Assembly (NCBI GenBank): GCA_944382805.1
Contig: CALWNS010000162.1
Span: 1 to 5,242, forward strand
DNA length: 5,242 bases
Direction of reading: 5' to 3'
Source: an uncultured Gemmiger sp.
GTDB lineage: Bacteria; Bacillota; Clostridia; Oscillospirales; Ruminococcaceae
A program made the translations under genes and the position numbers. Shown one piece after another: positions 1 through 5,242 of the stretch (the first letter of the stretch is position 1; the number at the start of each line of letters is the position of its first letter). The notes below the pieces were generated by a model. The model did no database searches and had not been told where the DNA came from. It was given only the letters and a program-made list of their open reading frames with translations.

Positions 1-1499
1 TTGCGTTCTGCCTGCTGGCGGTCGGCGCGGCGGCGCTGGTGCGCCGCCTGCCGGGGCTGGCGGCGCGCGGCACGGCGTGCATCCTTATGTGCGGCGCGCT
101 GTTCGTCTTTGCCAACCCGCCCCTGCAAACGCCCGATGAGACCGACCACTATCTGCGCACCTATGCGATCTCGCTTGGCCGTTTTGATTTTGACTACGAC
201 CGCACCTACCCACAGGACGTCGCCCGCCTGGTCGAAGCGTTCCCCGGCGCGTGGGTCAACGCGCATACTTCGGCCGGCGTGGGGCGCGACCCCGACACCG
301 ATGCGGACAAGCCGTACAACACGGCCGGCTACGCGCTCAAGCAGTACGGCCAGGACGGCCGCATCGAAAGCGTGGCCGACAGCTTTGCCGCGTACCTGGA
401 CCAAACGGGGGAGGACCCCGAACCCCTGCACGAACCGGTCAGCTTCCTGGTGCTGCCGTTTTTGCCCGGCGCGCTGGGCATGGCGCTGGCGCGGCTGCTG
501 GGCCGGGGGTCTTTGGGCTGCCTGTATGCCGGGCGGCTGGGCAACCTGCTGGCCTATGCGCTTTTGTGCCGGGGCGCGCTGCGCACCGCGCAGAAATACC
601 GCCCCGCGTTCCTGGCTGTCATGCTGCTGCCGCTTTCGCTGTTCATGGGCGCTTCGCTGAGCTATGACGCCACGCTGCTGGGCTGTTATTACCTGATGCT
701 GGCCCTGCTCACGCGCGAGCGCTGGACCGCCCGCACGGCGGCCGCCTACGCCGCGGCCTGTGTGTTTGTCAACGTGGCCAAGCCGTACCTGAACCTGCTG
801 TGGGCGCTGCTGCCGCTGGCGGCGCTGCCCGTGCGCGTCTGGCGGCAGAAGGGCCGCCGGCTGTGGACGCTGGGCATGGCGGCCGGCGCGCTGGGCGCGG
901 CGGCTGCGGTGGAGGCCTACGGCCGCCTGTTCCGCCATAACTACCCGGTCATCGCCCGCCAGGGCGGCCAGGCGGTGGACGGGCTGGCGCAGCTGCGGTT
1001 TGTGCTGCAAAACCCGCTGCGCACGATCGCCACATTTTGGGGCACACTGTACGAGAACGAGTTTTTCATCGGCCAGCTCGGCGTGTTCGGTTGGAAAGAC
1101 CTGCCCGTCGCGCTGCTGAACCTGCTGGGGCCGTGCGTGCTGGGTGCGGCGCTGTGCCTGTGCGCGGCCGAAAAGCCCGGCCTGGGCCGCCGCCGCGCGC
1201 TGGGCCTGGGCGGCTTTGCCGCCGTGTATGCGCTGGGGGCCATGGCGGCGATGTATATCACCTACACGCCGGTGGCCATGGTGCGCATCGTGGGGCTGCA
1301 AACGCGGTATTTCCTGCCGGTGTTTTTGGCCCTGGGCCTGGCGGCGGCCGCGCCGCTGCGCCGCGCGCTGGCCCCGGCCATCGGCGTCTGGCGGGCCGAG
1401 CGCCTGGCCGTGCCGCTGTGCGCCGCCCACGCCCTGCTTGGCGCGGTGCTTTTGTTCCAACACTACTTTGTGGGGCCGTTTTACACCATCCCGGTGTAG
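1..1499 (+). CDS. DUF2142 family polytopic membrane protein, 5'-truncated by window edge
   Basis: This is a predicted membrane protein of the DUF2142 family, whose members resemble GT-C glycosyltransferases and often sit in cell-surface polysaccharide loci; no reaction is established. The frame is open from base 3 to the TAG at 1497-1499, giving 498 visible residues. A GTG at 39 is in frame, but it has no ribosome binding site and lies inside a hydrophobic stretch, so the true start is probably upstream of the window. Counting from that GTG, family hallmarks appear in order: NPPLQTPDETDHYLR at 26-40 right after the first helix, LSYDA at 207-211, AKPY at 247-250, GVFGWKDLP at 348-356 and QTRYFLP at 421-427. 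About ten to twelve membrane segments are visible, with a large extracytoplasmic loop at roughly 45-130. The D33-E34 pair just outside the first helix is where GT-C enzymes often carry a catalytic acid, but that role is inferred. The gene is probably cotranscribed with the next one, 65 bp downstream. Confidence 0.87.
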   Translation, partial: AFCLLAVGAAALVRRLPGLAARGTACILMCGALFVFANPPLQTPDETDHYLRTYAISLGRFDFDYDRTYPQDVARLVEAFPGAWVNAHTSAGVGRDPDTDADKPYNTAGYALKQYGQDGRIESVADSFAAYLDQTGEDPEPLHEPVSFLVLPFLPGALGMALARLLGRGSLGCLYAGRLGNLLAYALLCRGALRTAQKYRPAFLAVMLLPLSLFMGASLSYDATLLGCYYLMLALLTRERWTARTAAAYAAACVFVNVAKPYLNLLWALLPLAALPVRVWRQKGRRLWTLGMAAGALGAAAAVEAYGRLFRHNYPVIARQGGQAVDGLAQLRFVLQNPLRTIATFWGTLYENEFFIGQLGVFGWKDLPVALLNLLGPCVLGAALCLCAAEKPGLGRRRALGLGGFAAVYALGAMAAMYITYTPVAMVRIVGLQTRYFLPVFLALGLAAAAPLRRALAPAIGVWRAERLAVPLCAAHALLGAVLLFQHYFVGPFYTIPV

Positions 1500-1515
1500 C
1501 GCCCCGGCAGGGGGC

Positions 1516-1534
1516 GGGCCGGCGCGGCCGGCCC
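1516..1534 (+). repeat. Perfect GC-only hairpin between two membrane-protein genes
   Basis: GGGCCGGC (1516-1523) and GCCGGCCC (1527-1534) are exact reverse complements separated by the 3-base loop GCG. The structure lies 16 bases after the upstream stop codon and ends about 30 bases before the next start. No T-run follows, the next bases being AACGGATGAG, so it does not fit a standard intrinsic terminator. It may instead protect mRNA 3' ends or reduce read-through within an operon. The inverted repeat is certain; the function is not known. Confidence 0.6.
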
Positions 1535-1552
1535 AACGGATGAGATAGAAAG

Positions 1553-1558
1553 AAAGGA
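1553..1558 (+). promoter_or_regulatory. Ribosome binding site AAAGGA for the 675-residue membrane protein
   Basis: AAAGGA lies 6 bases before the ATG at 1565, inside an A-rich stretch (AGATAGAAAGAAAGGA) that stands out from the GC-rich surroundings. It fixes the start of the downstream gene. I see no convincing sigma-A promoter in the 65-bp gap, so transcription probably continues from the upstream gene. Confidence 0.75.
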
Positions 1559-1564
1559 CCTTCC

Positions 1565-3592
1565 ATGCCGCTGTTTTCCATGCTGGCCGGCTTGCTGCTG
1601 CTGGCCTTTTTGGGCGCGTGCTGCCTGGCTGTGGCGGCCTGTACCCGGTACGAAGCCGCGCTGCTGCCGCTGCCCGCCCTGTGCGGGGCGGTGGCGGTGC
1701 TGTATGTCGCCGGGCTGTGCGGCGCGCTGTATATCGGCCTGTTTTTGGCGGGCGGCGGCCTGTTGGCGGCGGGGGTCTACTGCGGCGTGCGGGCCGGCTG
1801 GCGGGCTATACGGGATGCCGCCGGCTGCCCCGGCTTTTGGCTGTTTTTGGGCGGGGCGGCGTTCATCTGGGTGCTGTTTGCGTTCCTGCAGCCCATGTTT
1901 ACCCAGTGGGACGAGTTTACCGCCTGGGGCCTGGCGCCCAAGATGGTGTCCGTCCGCGCGCAGCTGTATGTGGCGGACCCCGTCAACCTGCGGGCTTCGT
2001 TCACCTACCCGGCCACCAGCCTGCTTTCGTTTGTGTTCCAGCTGCCCGGCGCTTTTGCCGAATGGAAGTGCCTGGCCGCGCTGGATATTTTGGCGCTGGC
2101 CGCCTTTGCGCCGCTTACCGTGCTGCCGCGCGCCCGCTGGCCGCACAGCGTGTTGCTGTTTGCCGCGGCGGCGGTAGCGCCCTTTTTCTTTAGCACCGCG
2201 CCGGTGGGCACGGCCAGCACCGTATACGCCAACGCTATGGCGGACCTGCCGCTGGGGTGCCTGTTTGGCGGCAGCTTGTGCCTGTACTATGCGGCCGGCG
2301 GGCGGCGCGGCGGGTTTTATGCCACGGCGCTGCCGCTGGCCATGCTGGCCATGACCAAGGATATCGGCCTGGCTTACGGCCTGATGGCGGTGTTCCTGAT
2401 CGGGCTGGACCAGCTGTTTGCCCGGCCGCGGCCGGCCGGCTGCACCCGCCTGCGCGCGTTTGCCGGGGGCGCGGCGCGCACGGCGGTGCTGGCGGCGCCG
2501 GTGCTGGCCGTGTTCCTTAGCTGGAGCCGCTATACCGCCGCCGTTTCGCCCACGGCCGGGGCGGCGGCCACCGTGGGCAGCGGCCAGATGGGCTATGGCG
2601 CGGTGCTGCTGGGCGGGCTGCGCCAGCTGCTGGGCATCGGGCGCGAAGCCCGCTTTGCCGAACTGATGCAGGCCATGGGCGCGGCGCTGTTCACCCGCCG
2701 CGTCTGCCTGCTGGGGCCGCCGGTCGTGGTGCTGGCGGGGATCGCCGCCCTGGCGCTGCTGGCCTGGCTGGCCGCGCCCAAAGGCCCGGCGCGCCGCCGC
2801 GTGGCGGCCGGCTTTGCGGGGATGGCGCTGTGCTTTGCGGCGCTGTACCTGTTCCACCTGATTTTGTACTATTACAATTTCTCCGAACTGGAAAGCAGCC
2901 AGCTCAAGGATTATGCGCGCTACCTGATGCCCTGCCTGCTGGGCTGGCTGATGGCCGTGCTTTGCCAGCTGGGCCAGTGCGCGGCCGCCGCGCCCGCCCG
3001 CAGCTGGCGGCGGCGCCTTGGCGCCGGGGCCGTGGGCCTGGCGGCGCTGGGGCTGCTGGGGGTGTTTGCCTGGCGCGGCGTGCCGGCCGCCGGTTTCTGG
3101 ACCCGGGCGGACAGCCTGTATACCGTGCGTGCCGATGTTCAAAACCGCGCGCAGGCCATGAATGCGGCGCTTGCCTGGGACGACCGCGTGCTGGTCATCA
3201 GCCAGGGGGACGACGGCACCCGCTGGTATTATTACCGCTACGAACTGACCGCCCATGTGGTCAACGGCTACGGCGGCGTCTGGCTGGGGGACGACGACTA
3301 TTCCGGCCGCTGGGATACCGACTTTATGAACCTTGGCCCCAGCCTGGAGGGCGCCTTGTACGAATATACCGCCGTCTGCACCCCCGCTGCGCTCGTTGCG
3401 TATATGGAGGAGCAGGGCTGCGATTACCTGCTGATCGACCGTTCGGACGGCTACCTGGAGCAGGACTTCAGCCCGCTTTTTGCCGGCGGGCTGACCGGGG
3501 ACCAGCCGGCCACCCTGTACCGCTACCTGGGCGCGCAGGCCGATGTGCCGTTTGAACCGGTCGTCACAGTGGAAAGCGGGGTGTCGGAATGA
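1565..3592 (+). CDS. Polytopic GT-C-like glycosyltransferase, WDEF-type membrane protein
   Basis: A 675-residue integral membrane protein, probably a glycosyltransferase that uses a polyprenyl-phosphate sugar on the outer face of the membrane. That role is inferred from architecture. About 12-13 hydrophobic segments span roughly 4-503, including 4-24, 32-72, 91-109, 171-212, 228-283, 303-320, 381-434, 452-470 and 485-503. Just after the helix ending near 109 comes QWDEFTAWG (114-122); D116/E117 occupy the position of the GT-C catalytic acid in the first large outer loop. Other conserved-looking motifs are FTYPA (146-150), ANAMADLPLG (222-231), MTKDIG (263-268) and KDYARYLMP (448-456). A soluble C-terminal domain (about 512-675) has alternating alpha/beta character, with VLVISQGDDG (542-551) and CDYLLIDRSDGYL (619-631), as in many GT-C proteins. 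The ATG at 1565 is set by AAAGGA 6 bases upstream. The TGA overlaps the next start as ATGA, which implies translational coupling. The sugar and acceptor are unknown; a polymerase or flippase-like role cannot be excluded. Confidence 0.8.
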   Translation: MPLFSMLAGLLLLAFLGACCLAVAACTRYEAALLPLPALCGAVAVLYVAGLCGALYIGLFLAGGGLLAAGVYCGVRAGWRAIRDAAGCPGFWLFLGGAAFIWVLFAFLQPMFTQWDEFTAWGLAPKMVSVRAQLYVADPVNLRASFTYPATSLLSFVFQLPGAFAEWKCLAALDILALAAFAPLTVLPRARWPHSVLLFAAAAVAPFFFSTAPVGTASTVYANAMADLPLGCLFGGSLCLYYAAGGRRGGFYATALPLAMLAMTKDIGLAYGLMAVFLIGLDQLFARPRPAGCTRLRAFAGGAARTAVLAAPVLAVFLSWSRYTAAVSPTAGAAATVGSGQMGYGAVLLGGLRQLLGIGREARFAELMQAMGAALFTRRVCLLGPPVVVLAGIAALALLAWLAAPKGPARRRVAAGFAGMALCFAALYLFHLILYYYNFSELESSQLKDYARYLMPCLLGWLMAVLCQLGQCAAAAPARSWRRRLGAGAVGLAALGLLGVFAWRGVPAAGFWTRADSLYTVRADVQNRAQAMNAALAWDDRVLVISQGDDGTRWYYYRYELTAHVVNGYGGVWLGDDDYSGRWDTDFMNLGPSLEGALYEYTAVCTPAALVAYMEEQGCDYLLIDRSDGYLEQDFSPLFAGGLTGDQPATLYRYLGAQADVPFEPVVTVESGVSE

Positions 3593-4269
3593 AGCGTTTC
3601 CCGCAAAAAAGCCGCAGGGGCGGCGCAAAGCCCGGCTGGGACCGGCTGTTTGCCCCCCGCGCGCTGCTGGGCTATTTCTATGCCCTGGCCGCCGCGTTGT
3701 GGGTGCTGTGGGTGCTGGCGGGCGGCGTGCGCACGCTGACCCACAAGATGGACGGCACGATGCGCACCGTCACCCTGGGCGCGCAGGACCTGACGTTTGA
3801 AAGCTTTGTCAGCTACCGGGACAGGCCCGACACCCCCGCGCCCGATGGGCGGGAGGGCTGGTACCTTTCCACCGACAACGACCCCCACATCCTGTGGCAG
3901 GGCGAAGCGTATGTGCGCACCGTCCGCCTGGATATCGAATACCGGCTGCCGCCCGGCAGCGTAACGCTGTACTACCTGCTGCCCGGCCAGACCGATTACC
4001 GCGAATCGCAGAAAGTCTTTGCCTGGCAGGGGGCGGACGGAGCCTATTGGTTCGACCTGGGCGGGCGCACCGTGTCCGGCCTGCGCATCGACCCCGACAG
4101 CATGGGCGGCGTGCCCGCGCGGCTGGCCGGCGTGCAGCTGAACCCGCAGCGCCCCTGGGTGTACGACTGGCTGCCCGGCGGGGGGCAGTGGCTGCTGCTG
4201 CTTTTCGGCCCGCCGCTGGCCGCCGCAGCCGCGGCCCTGCTGCGCCAGATCCTGCGCAACGACGACTGA
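3589..4269 (+). CDS. Membrane-anchored protein with extracytoplasmic, probably beta-rich domain
   Basis: A 226-residue protein of unknown function. The basic N-terminus (KRFPQKSRRGGAK) suggests a cytoplasmic start. It is followed by a helix at about 26-45, an extracytoplasmic domain at about 50-195, a second helix at about 199-218 and a short cytoplasmic tail (RQILRNDD). The domain has short alternating strands and aromatic residues, with motifs WYLSTDNDPHILW (91-103), VTLYYLLPG (125-133) and LRIDPD (165-170). I recall similar strings in the outer domains of polytopic sugar-transferring proteins, where a jelly-roll or carbohydrate-binding fold would suit; this is inference, not a search result. 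The ATG overlaps the previous stop codon (ATGA), and only a weak GGAAAG lies 12 bases upstream, so translation is probably coupled to the GT-C-like gene. A partner or accessory subunit of that protein is the simplest reading. A terminator-like hairpin follows within about 20 bases of the stop, so this is probably the last gene of the operon. Confidence 0.8.
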   Translation: MKRFPQKSRRGGAKPGWDRLFAPRALLGYFYALAAALWVLWVLAGGVRTLTHKMDGTMRTVTLGAQDLTFESFVSYRDRPDTPAPDGREGWYLSTDNDPHILWQGEAYVRTVRLDIEYRLPPGSVTLYYLLPGQTDYRESQKVFAWQGADGAYWFDLGGRTVSGLRIDPDSMGGVPARLAGVQLNPQRPWVYDWLPGGGQWLLLLFGPPLAAAAAALLRQILRNDD

Positions 4270-4279
4270 ATCAACACAA

Positions 4280-4313
4280 AAGAGCCGGAGCCGCGCGCCC
4301 CGGCTTTTCCTTT
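4280..4313 (+). terminator. Intrinsic terminator after the 226-residue membrane protein gene
   Basis: AGCCGG (4283-4288) pairs with CCGGCT (4300-4305) around an 11-base loop. Outer A-T pairs and one G-T wobble extend the stem to about nine pairs (4280-4308), and TTTTCCTTT follows. It begins 11 bases after the stop codon at 4269. On the minus strand the same hairpin is followed by CTCTTTTG, so it could act in both directions, although no converging gene is visible. The interrupted T-run makes its strength uncertain. Confidence 0.72.
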
Positions 4314-4355
4314 GCCGGTACCCGCGCCGGGGCGGCGGGGCCGGCAAAAATTTTT
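4311..4355 (+). terminator. Second, larger hairpin with trailing T-run; possible tandem terminator
   Basis: TTTGCCGG (4311-4318) and CCGGCAAA (4341-4348) are exact reverse complements. Inside them, CCCGC (4321-4325) can pair with GCGGG (4335-4339). Five Ts follow at 4351-4355, two bases after the stem. This could back up the first terminator, or it could be a structure that competes with it, because the GCCGG/CCGGC arms are shared in sequence. The pairing is seen directly; the function is inferred. Confidence 0.5.
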
Positions 4356-4364
4356 GGCACAGCC

Positions 4365-4390
4365 TGTAACATTCCGCCGCCTGCGGCGAC
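4365..4390 (+). promoter_or_regulatory. Candidate ECF-type promoter TGTAAC-N16-CGAC
   Basis: TGTAAC (4365-4370) followed after exactly 16 bases by CGAC (4387-4390) matches the general form of ECF sigma promoters: an AAC-containing -35 and a CG-rich -10, as in TGAAAC-N16-CGT for Bacillus SigW. It lies upstream of an ECF sigma gene, a family that usually drives its own operon. Transcription would start near 4396-4400, leaving an untranslated leader of about 90 bases. No good sigma-A promoter competes in the gap. The spacer also contains the inverted repeat CGCCGC/GCGGCG (4375-4380 and 4383-4388), which overlaps the -10 and could affect regulation. Confidence 0.5.
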
Positions 4391-4471
4391 ATATGGACAG
4401 AACGGCACAACAGCGCGGCGACAGAAGAAAACAAAGGTTTTGCAAAAACTGCTTGTCATCTGGAACCGCGT

Positions 4472-4480
4472 AAAGGAGGT
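4472..4480 (+). promoter_or_regulatory. Strong ribosome binding site AAAGGAGGT setting the GTG start
   Basis: AAAGGAGGT is a near-complete complement of the 16S rRNA 3' end and lies 7 bases before the GTG at 4488. It decides the start. An earlier in-frame GTG at 4479 overlaps the site itself and so cannot be used with it. Confidence 0.85.
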
Positions 4481-4487
4481 GAGCCTG

Positions 4488-4976
4488 GTGCGTGCGCTGG
4501 AAGAACTGTATAGAGCTTACCGGGACGACATCTACCGCTACCTGTGCAGCCTGACCCATGACGCCGCCCAGGCGGAGGACCTGCTCAGCGAGACGTTTTT
4601 GCAGGCGCTGCAAAGCGCGGCCAACTACCGCGGCGAAGCCGGCGAAAAAACCTGGCTGTTCGGCATCGCCCGCAACGTCTGGCTGCGCGCGCTGCGCAAA
4701 CGCCGCCCGACCGTTGCGTTCGACGATCTACTGGGCCTGTATGTCGAGGATACCCTGGCGGAAAACGCCGACCGCCGCGCCCTGCTCCGCCGGGCGCGGG
4801 CGCTGCTGGCCACGCGGGCCGAGCGCACCCGCCGCGTGGTGGCCCTGCGCGTGCGCGGTGTGCCGTACGAACAGATCGCCAAAGAGCTGGGCATCAGCGC
4901 CGGCTCGGCGCGCGTCATCGACCACCGCGCCCGCCAATGGCTCAAAGAGACCCTGCGAAAGGAGGAATTGCTATGA
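4488..4976 (+). CDS. ECF-family RNA polymerase sigma factor
   Basis: A 162-residue sigma factor of the extracytoplasmic-function group, which directs RNA polymerase to a small set of promoters, usually in response to envelope or surface stress. Region 2 covers about 5-73: ELYRAYRDDIYRYL (6-19), EDLLSETFLQAL (30-41, core-polymerase binding) and the -10 recognition helix WLFGIARNVWLRALRKR (56-72). A variable linker (about 74-97) joins it to region 4 (about 98-158), whose helix-turn-helix is YEQIAKELGISAGSARVIDHR (127-147). There is no region 1.1 or 3 and no C-terminal extension; the length is normal for a minimal ECF factor. The start is GTG, chosen because AAAGGAGGT sits 7 bases upstream. The stop overlaps the start of an anti-sigma gene as ATGA. 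A candidate ECF promoter upstream suggests autoregulation. The general class is clear; the ECF subgroup and the regulon cannot be assigned from the window. Confidence 0.94.
   Translation: MRALEELYRAYRDDIYRYLCSLTHDAAQAEDLLSETFLQALQSAANYRGEAGEKTWLFGIARNVWLRALRKRRPTVAFDDLLGLYVEDTLAENADRRALLRRARALLATRAERTRRVVALRVRGVPYEQIAKELGISAGSARVIDHRARQWLKETLRKEELL
4958..4965 (+). promoter_or_regulatory. Ribosome binding site AAAGGAGG for the anti-sigma factor gene
   Basis: AAAGGAGG lies within the last codons of the sigma gene, 7 bases before the ATG at 4973. Having its own strong site as well as the ATGA overlap suggests that the inhibitor is made at least as efficiently as the sigma factor. Confidence 0.85.
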
Positions 4977-5242
4977 ATAACGGTTCGGGACCGATCAAAA
5001 ACAGCGCCCCGGATATCCCTTGCGAAATCTGCCGCGACCTGATGCCGCTTGTGCAGGACGGCGTGGCGAGCGAGGCCAGCCGCCGCCTGGTCGAACGGCA
5101 CGTAGCCCGCTGCGAAGCCTGCCGCGAATTGTGGCGCCAGGCGGACACGCTGCCGCCCGCCGGCCCGGACGACCAAAAGGTGCTGCCGCGCATCCGCCGC
5201 CGCCTGCGCCTGTGGATGTTCGGCGTGATGGCCGTGGGCCTT
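4973..5242 (+). CDS. zf-HC2 anti-sigma factor, 3'-truncated by window edge
   Basis: The first 90 residues of a membrane-anchored zinc-finger anti-sigma factor that should bind and hold the upstream ECF sigma factor inactive at the inner face of the membrane. The cytoplasmic zf-HC2 domain runs from about 16 to 56. The ligands are C17, then H43-x3-C47-x2-C50 (HVARCEAC), and the helix DLMPLVQDGVASEASRRLVERH (22-43) follows the family pattern. A second cysteine, C20, makes C17-x2-C20, an extra potential ligand. After a Pro/Asp-rich linker and a basic stretch (RIRRRLR, 73-79), a hydrophobic segment begins at about 80 (LWMFGVMAVGL) and is cut by the window end, so the sensor part is not visible. 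The ATG overlaps the sigma gene stop (ATGA) and has AAAGGAGG 7 bases upstream. This gene order is the standard one for an ECF sigma and its cognate anti-sigma. Confidence 0.92.
   Translation, partial: MNNGSGPIKNSAPDIPCEICRDLMPLVQDGVASEASRRLVERHVARCEACRELWRQADTLPPAGPDDQKVLPRIRRRLRLWMFGVMAVGL

Larger units (their letters stand above)
4270..4487. other. Non-coding gap between glycan-type operon and sigma-factor operon
   Basis: This 218-bp stretch holds no convincing gene. In order it contains a terminator hairpin, a second GC-rich hairpin followed by AAAAATTTTT, a TGTAAC-N16-CGAC promoter candidate, two copies of GCGGCGACA (4383-4391 and 4415-4423), the perfect 10-base palindrome TTTTGCAAAA (4438-4447), and a strong ribosome binding site. 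Its right half is visibly richer in A than the flanking genes, as expected for regulatory DNA. Confidence 0.75.

Noticed and set aside
39..41. GTG as the true start of the DUF2142 gene
   Set aside because: There is no ribosome binding site upstream and the frame is open and hydrophobic back to the window edge, so the gene most likely begins outside the window.
1..660. Open frame starting with TTG at base 1
   Set aside because: It is an Arg/Ala/Cys/Thr-rich translation overlapping the DUF2142 coding frame, whose hallmark motifs are unmistakable.
1481..3628. A 715-codon open frame on the minus strand, antisense to the GT-C-like gene
   Set aside because: Its translation is a low-complexity mix of Gln, Gly, Arg, Ala and His with no membrane or domain pattern. 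This is typical of the antisense of a GC-rich gene with few stop codons, and the plus-strand gene has clear helices, motifs and a ribosome binding site.
4354..4382. TTGGCA as the -35 box of a sigma-A promoter
   Set aside because: No TATAAT-like -10 occurs 16-18 bases downstream, where the sequence is GC-rich. The ECF-type reading fits better.
3523..4434. A 303-codon minus-strand frame across the 226-residue gene and the following gap
   Set aside because: It has biased composition, no recognisable domain and no ribosome binding site that I could see, and it runs through the terminator region. It is best explained as a shadow.
4438..4447. Palindrome TTTTGCAAAA as a repressor operator
   Set aside because: It is a perfect 10-base palindrome, but short and of simple composition, with no second copy in the gap. 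It is recorded within the non-coding region rather than called as a site.
4479..4481. Earlier in-frame GTG for the sigma factor
   Set aside because: It overlaps the ribosome binding site AAAGGAGGT, so it lacks a usable site at the right distance.
3894..4487. Upstream in-frame extension of the sigma factor frame
   Set aside because: The extension overlaps the 226-residue gene in another frame, crosses the terminator, and is Arg/Ala/Pro-rich. The sigma domain begins right after the GTG at 4488, which has a strong ribosome binding site.

Overview
The window looks like chromosomal DNA from a GC-rich member of the Bacillota, most plausibly a gut Clostridia of the Oscillospiraceae (Faecalibacterium/Gemmiger/Subdoligranulum-like). 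The reasons are the strong AAAGGAGG-type ribosome binding sites, GC-biased third codon positions, and a clostridial-style ECF sigma factor paired with a zf-HC2 anti-sigma factor. The organism call is an inference from style; nothing in the window is diagnostic of a genus.

Region 1 (1-4269, all + strand) carries three envelope genes read in one direction. The first is the 3' part of a DUF2142 polytopic membrane protein, which is cut by the left edge. After a 65-bp gap holding a perfect GC hairpin comes a 675-residue polytopic protein. It has the plan of a GT-C-type glycosyltransferase: an acidic WDE motif just after an early membrane helix, about a dozen helices, and a soluble C-terminal domain. 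Its stop codon overlaps, as ATGA, the start of a 226-residue protein with one membrane helix at each end and an extracytoplasmic domain that is probably beta-rich. Together they look like a module that makes or modifies a cell-surface glycan or glycolipid from lipid-linked sugars. The substrate cannot be read from the sequence.

Region 2 (4270-4487) is non-coding. It contains a terminator hairpin, a second hairpin that could form alternative pairings with the first, and a TGTAAC-N16-CGAC element that resembles an ECF-type promoter.

Region 3 (4488-5242) is a regulatory pair. A 162-residue ECF sigma factor with a GTG start and a strong ribosome binding site overlaps by ATGA the start of a zinc-finger (zf-HC2) anti-sigma factor, which runs off the right edge just as its membrane helix begins. 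The arrangement suggests an autoregulated envelope-stress or cell-surface signalling switch. The terminators separate it from the glycan genes, so any regulatory link between the two is only a hypothesis.

I saw no tRNA, rRNA, CRISPR array, insertion sequence, or minus-strand gene that I could support. The long minus-strand reading frames are compositional shadows of the GC-rich plus-strand genes.
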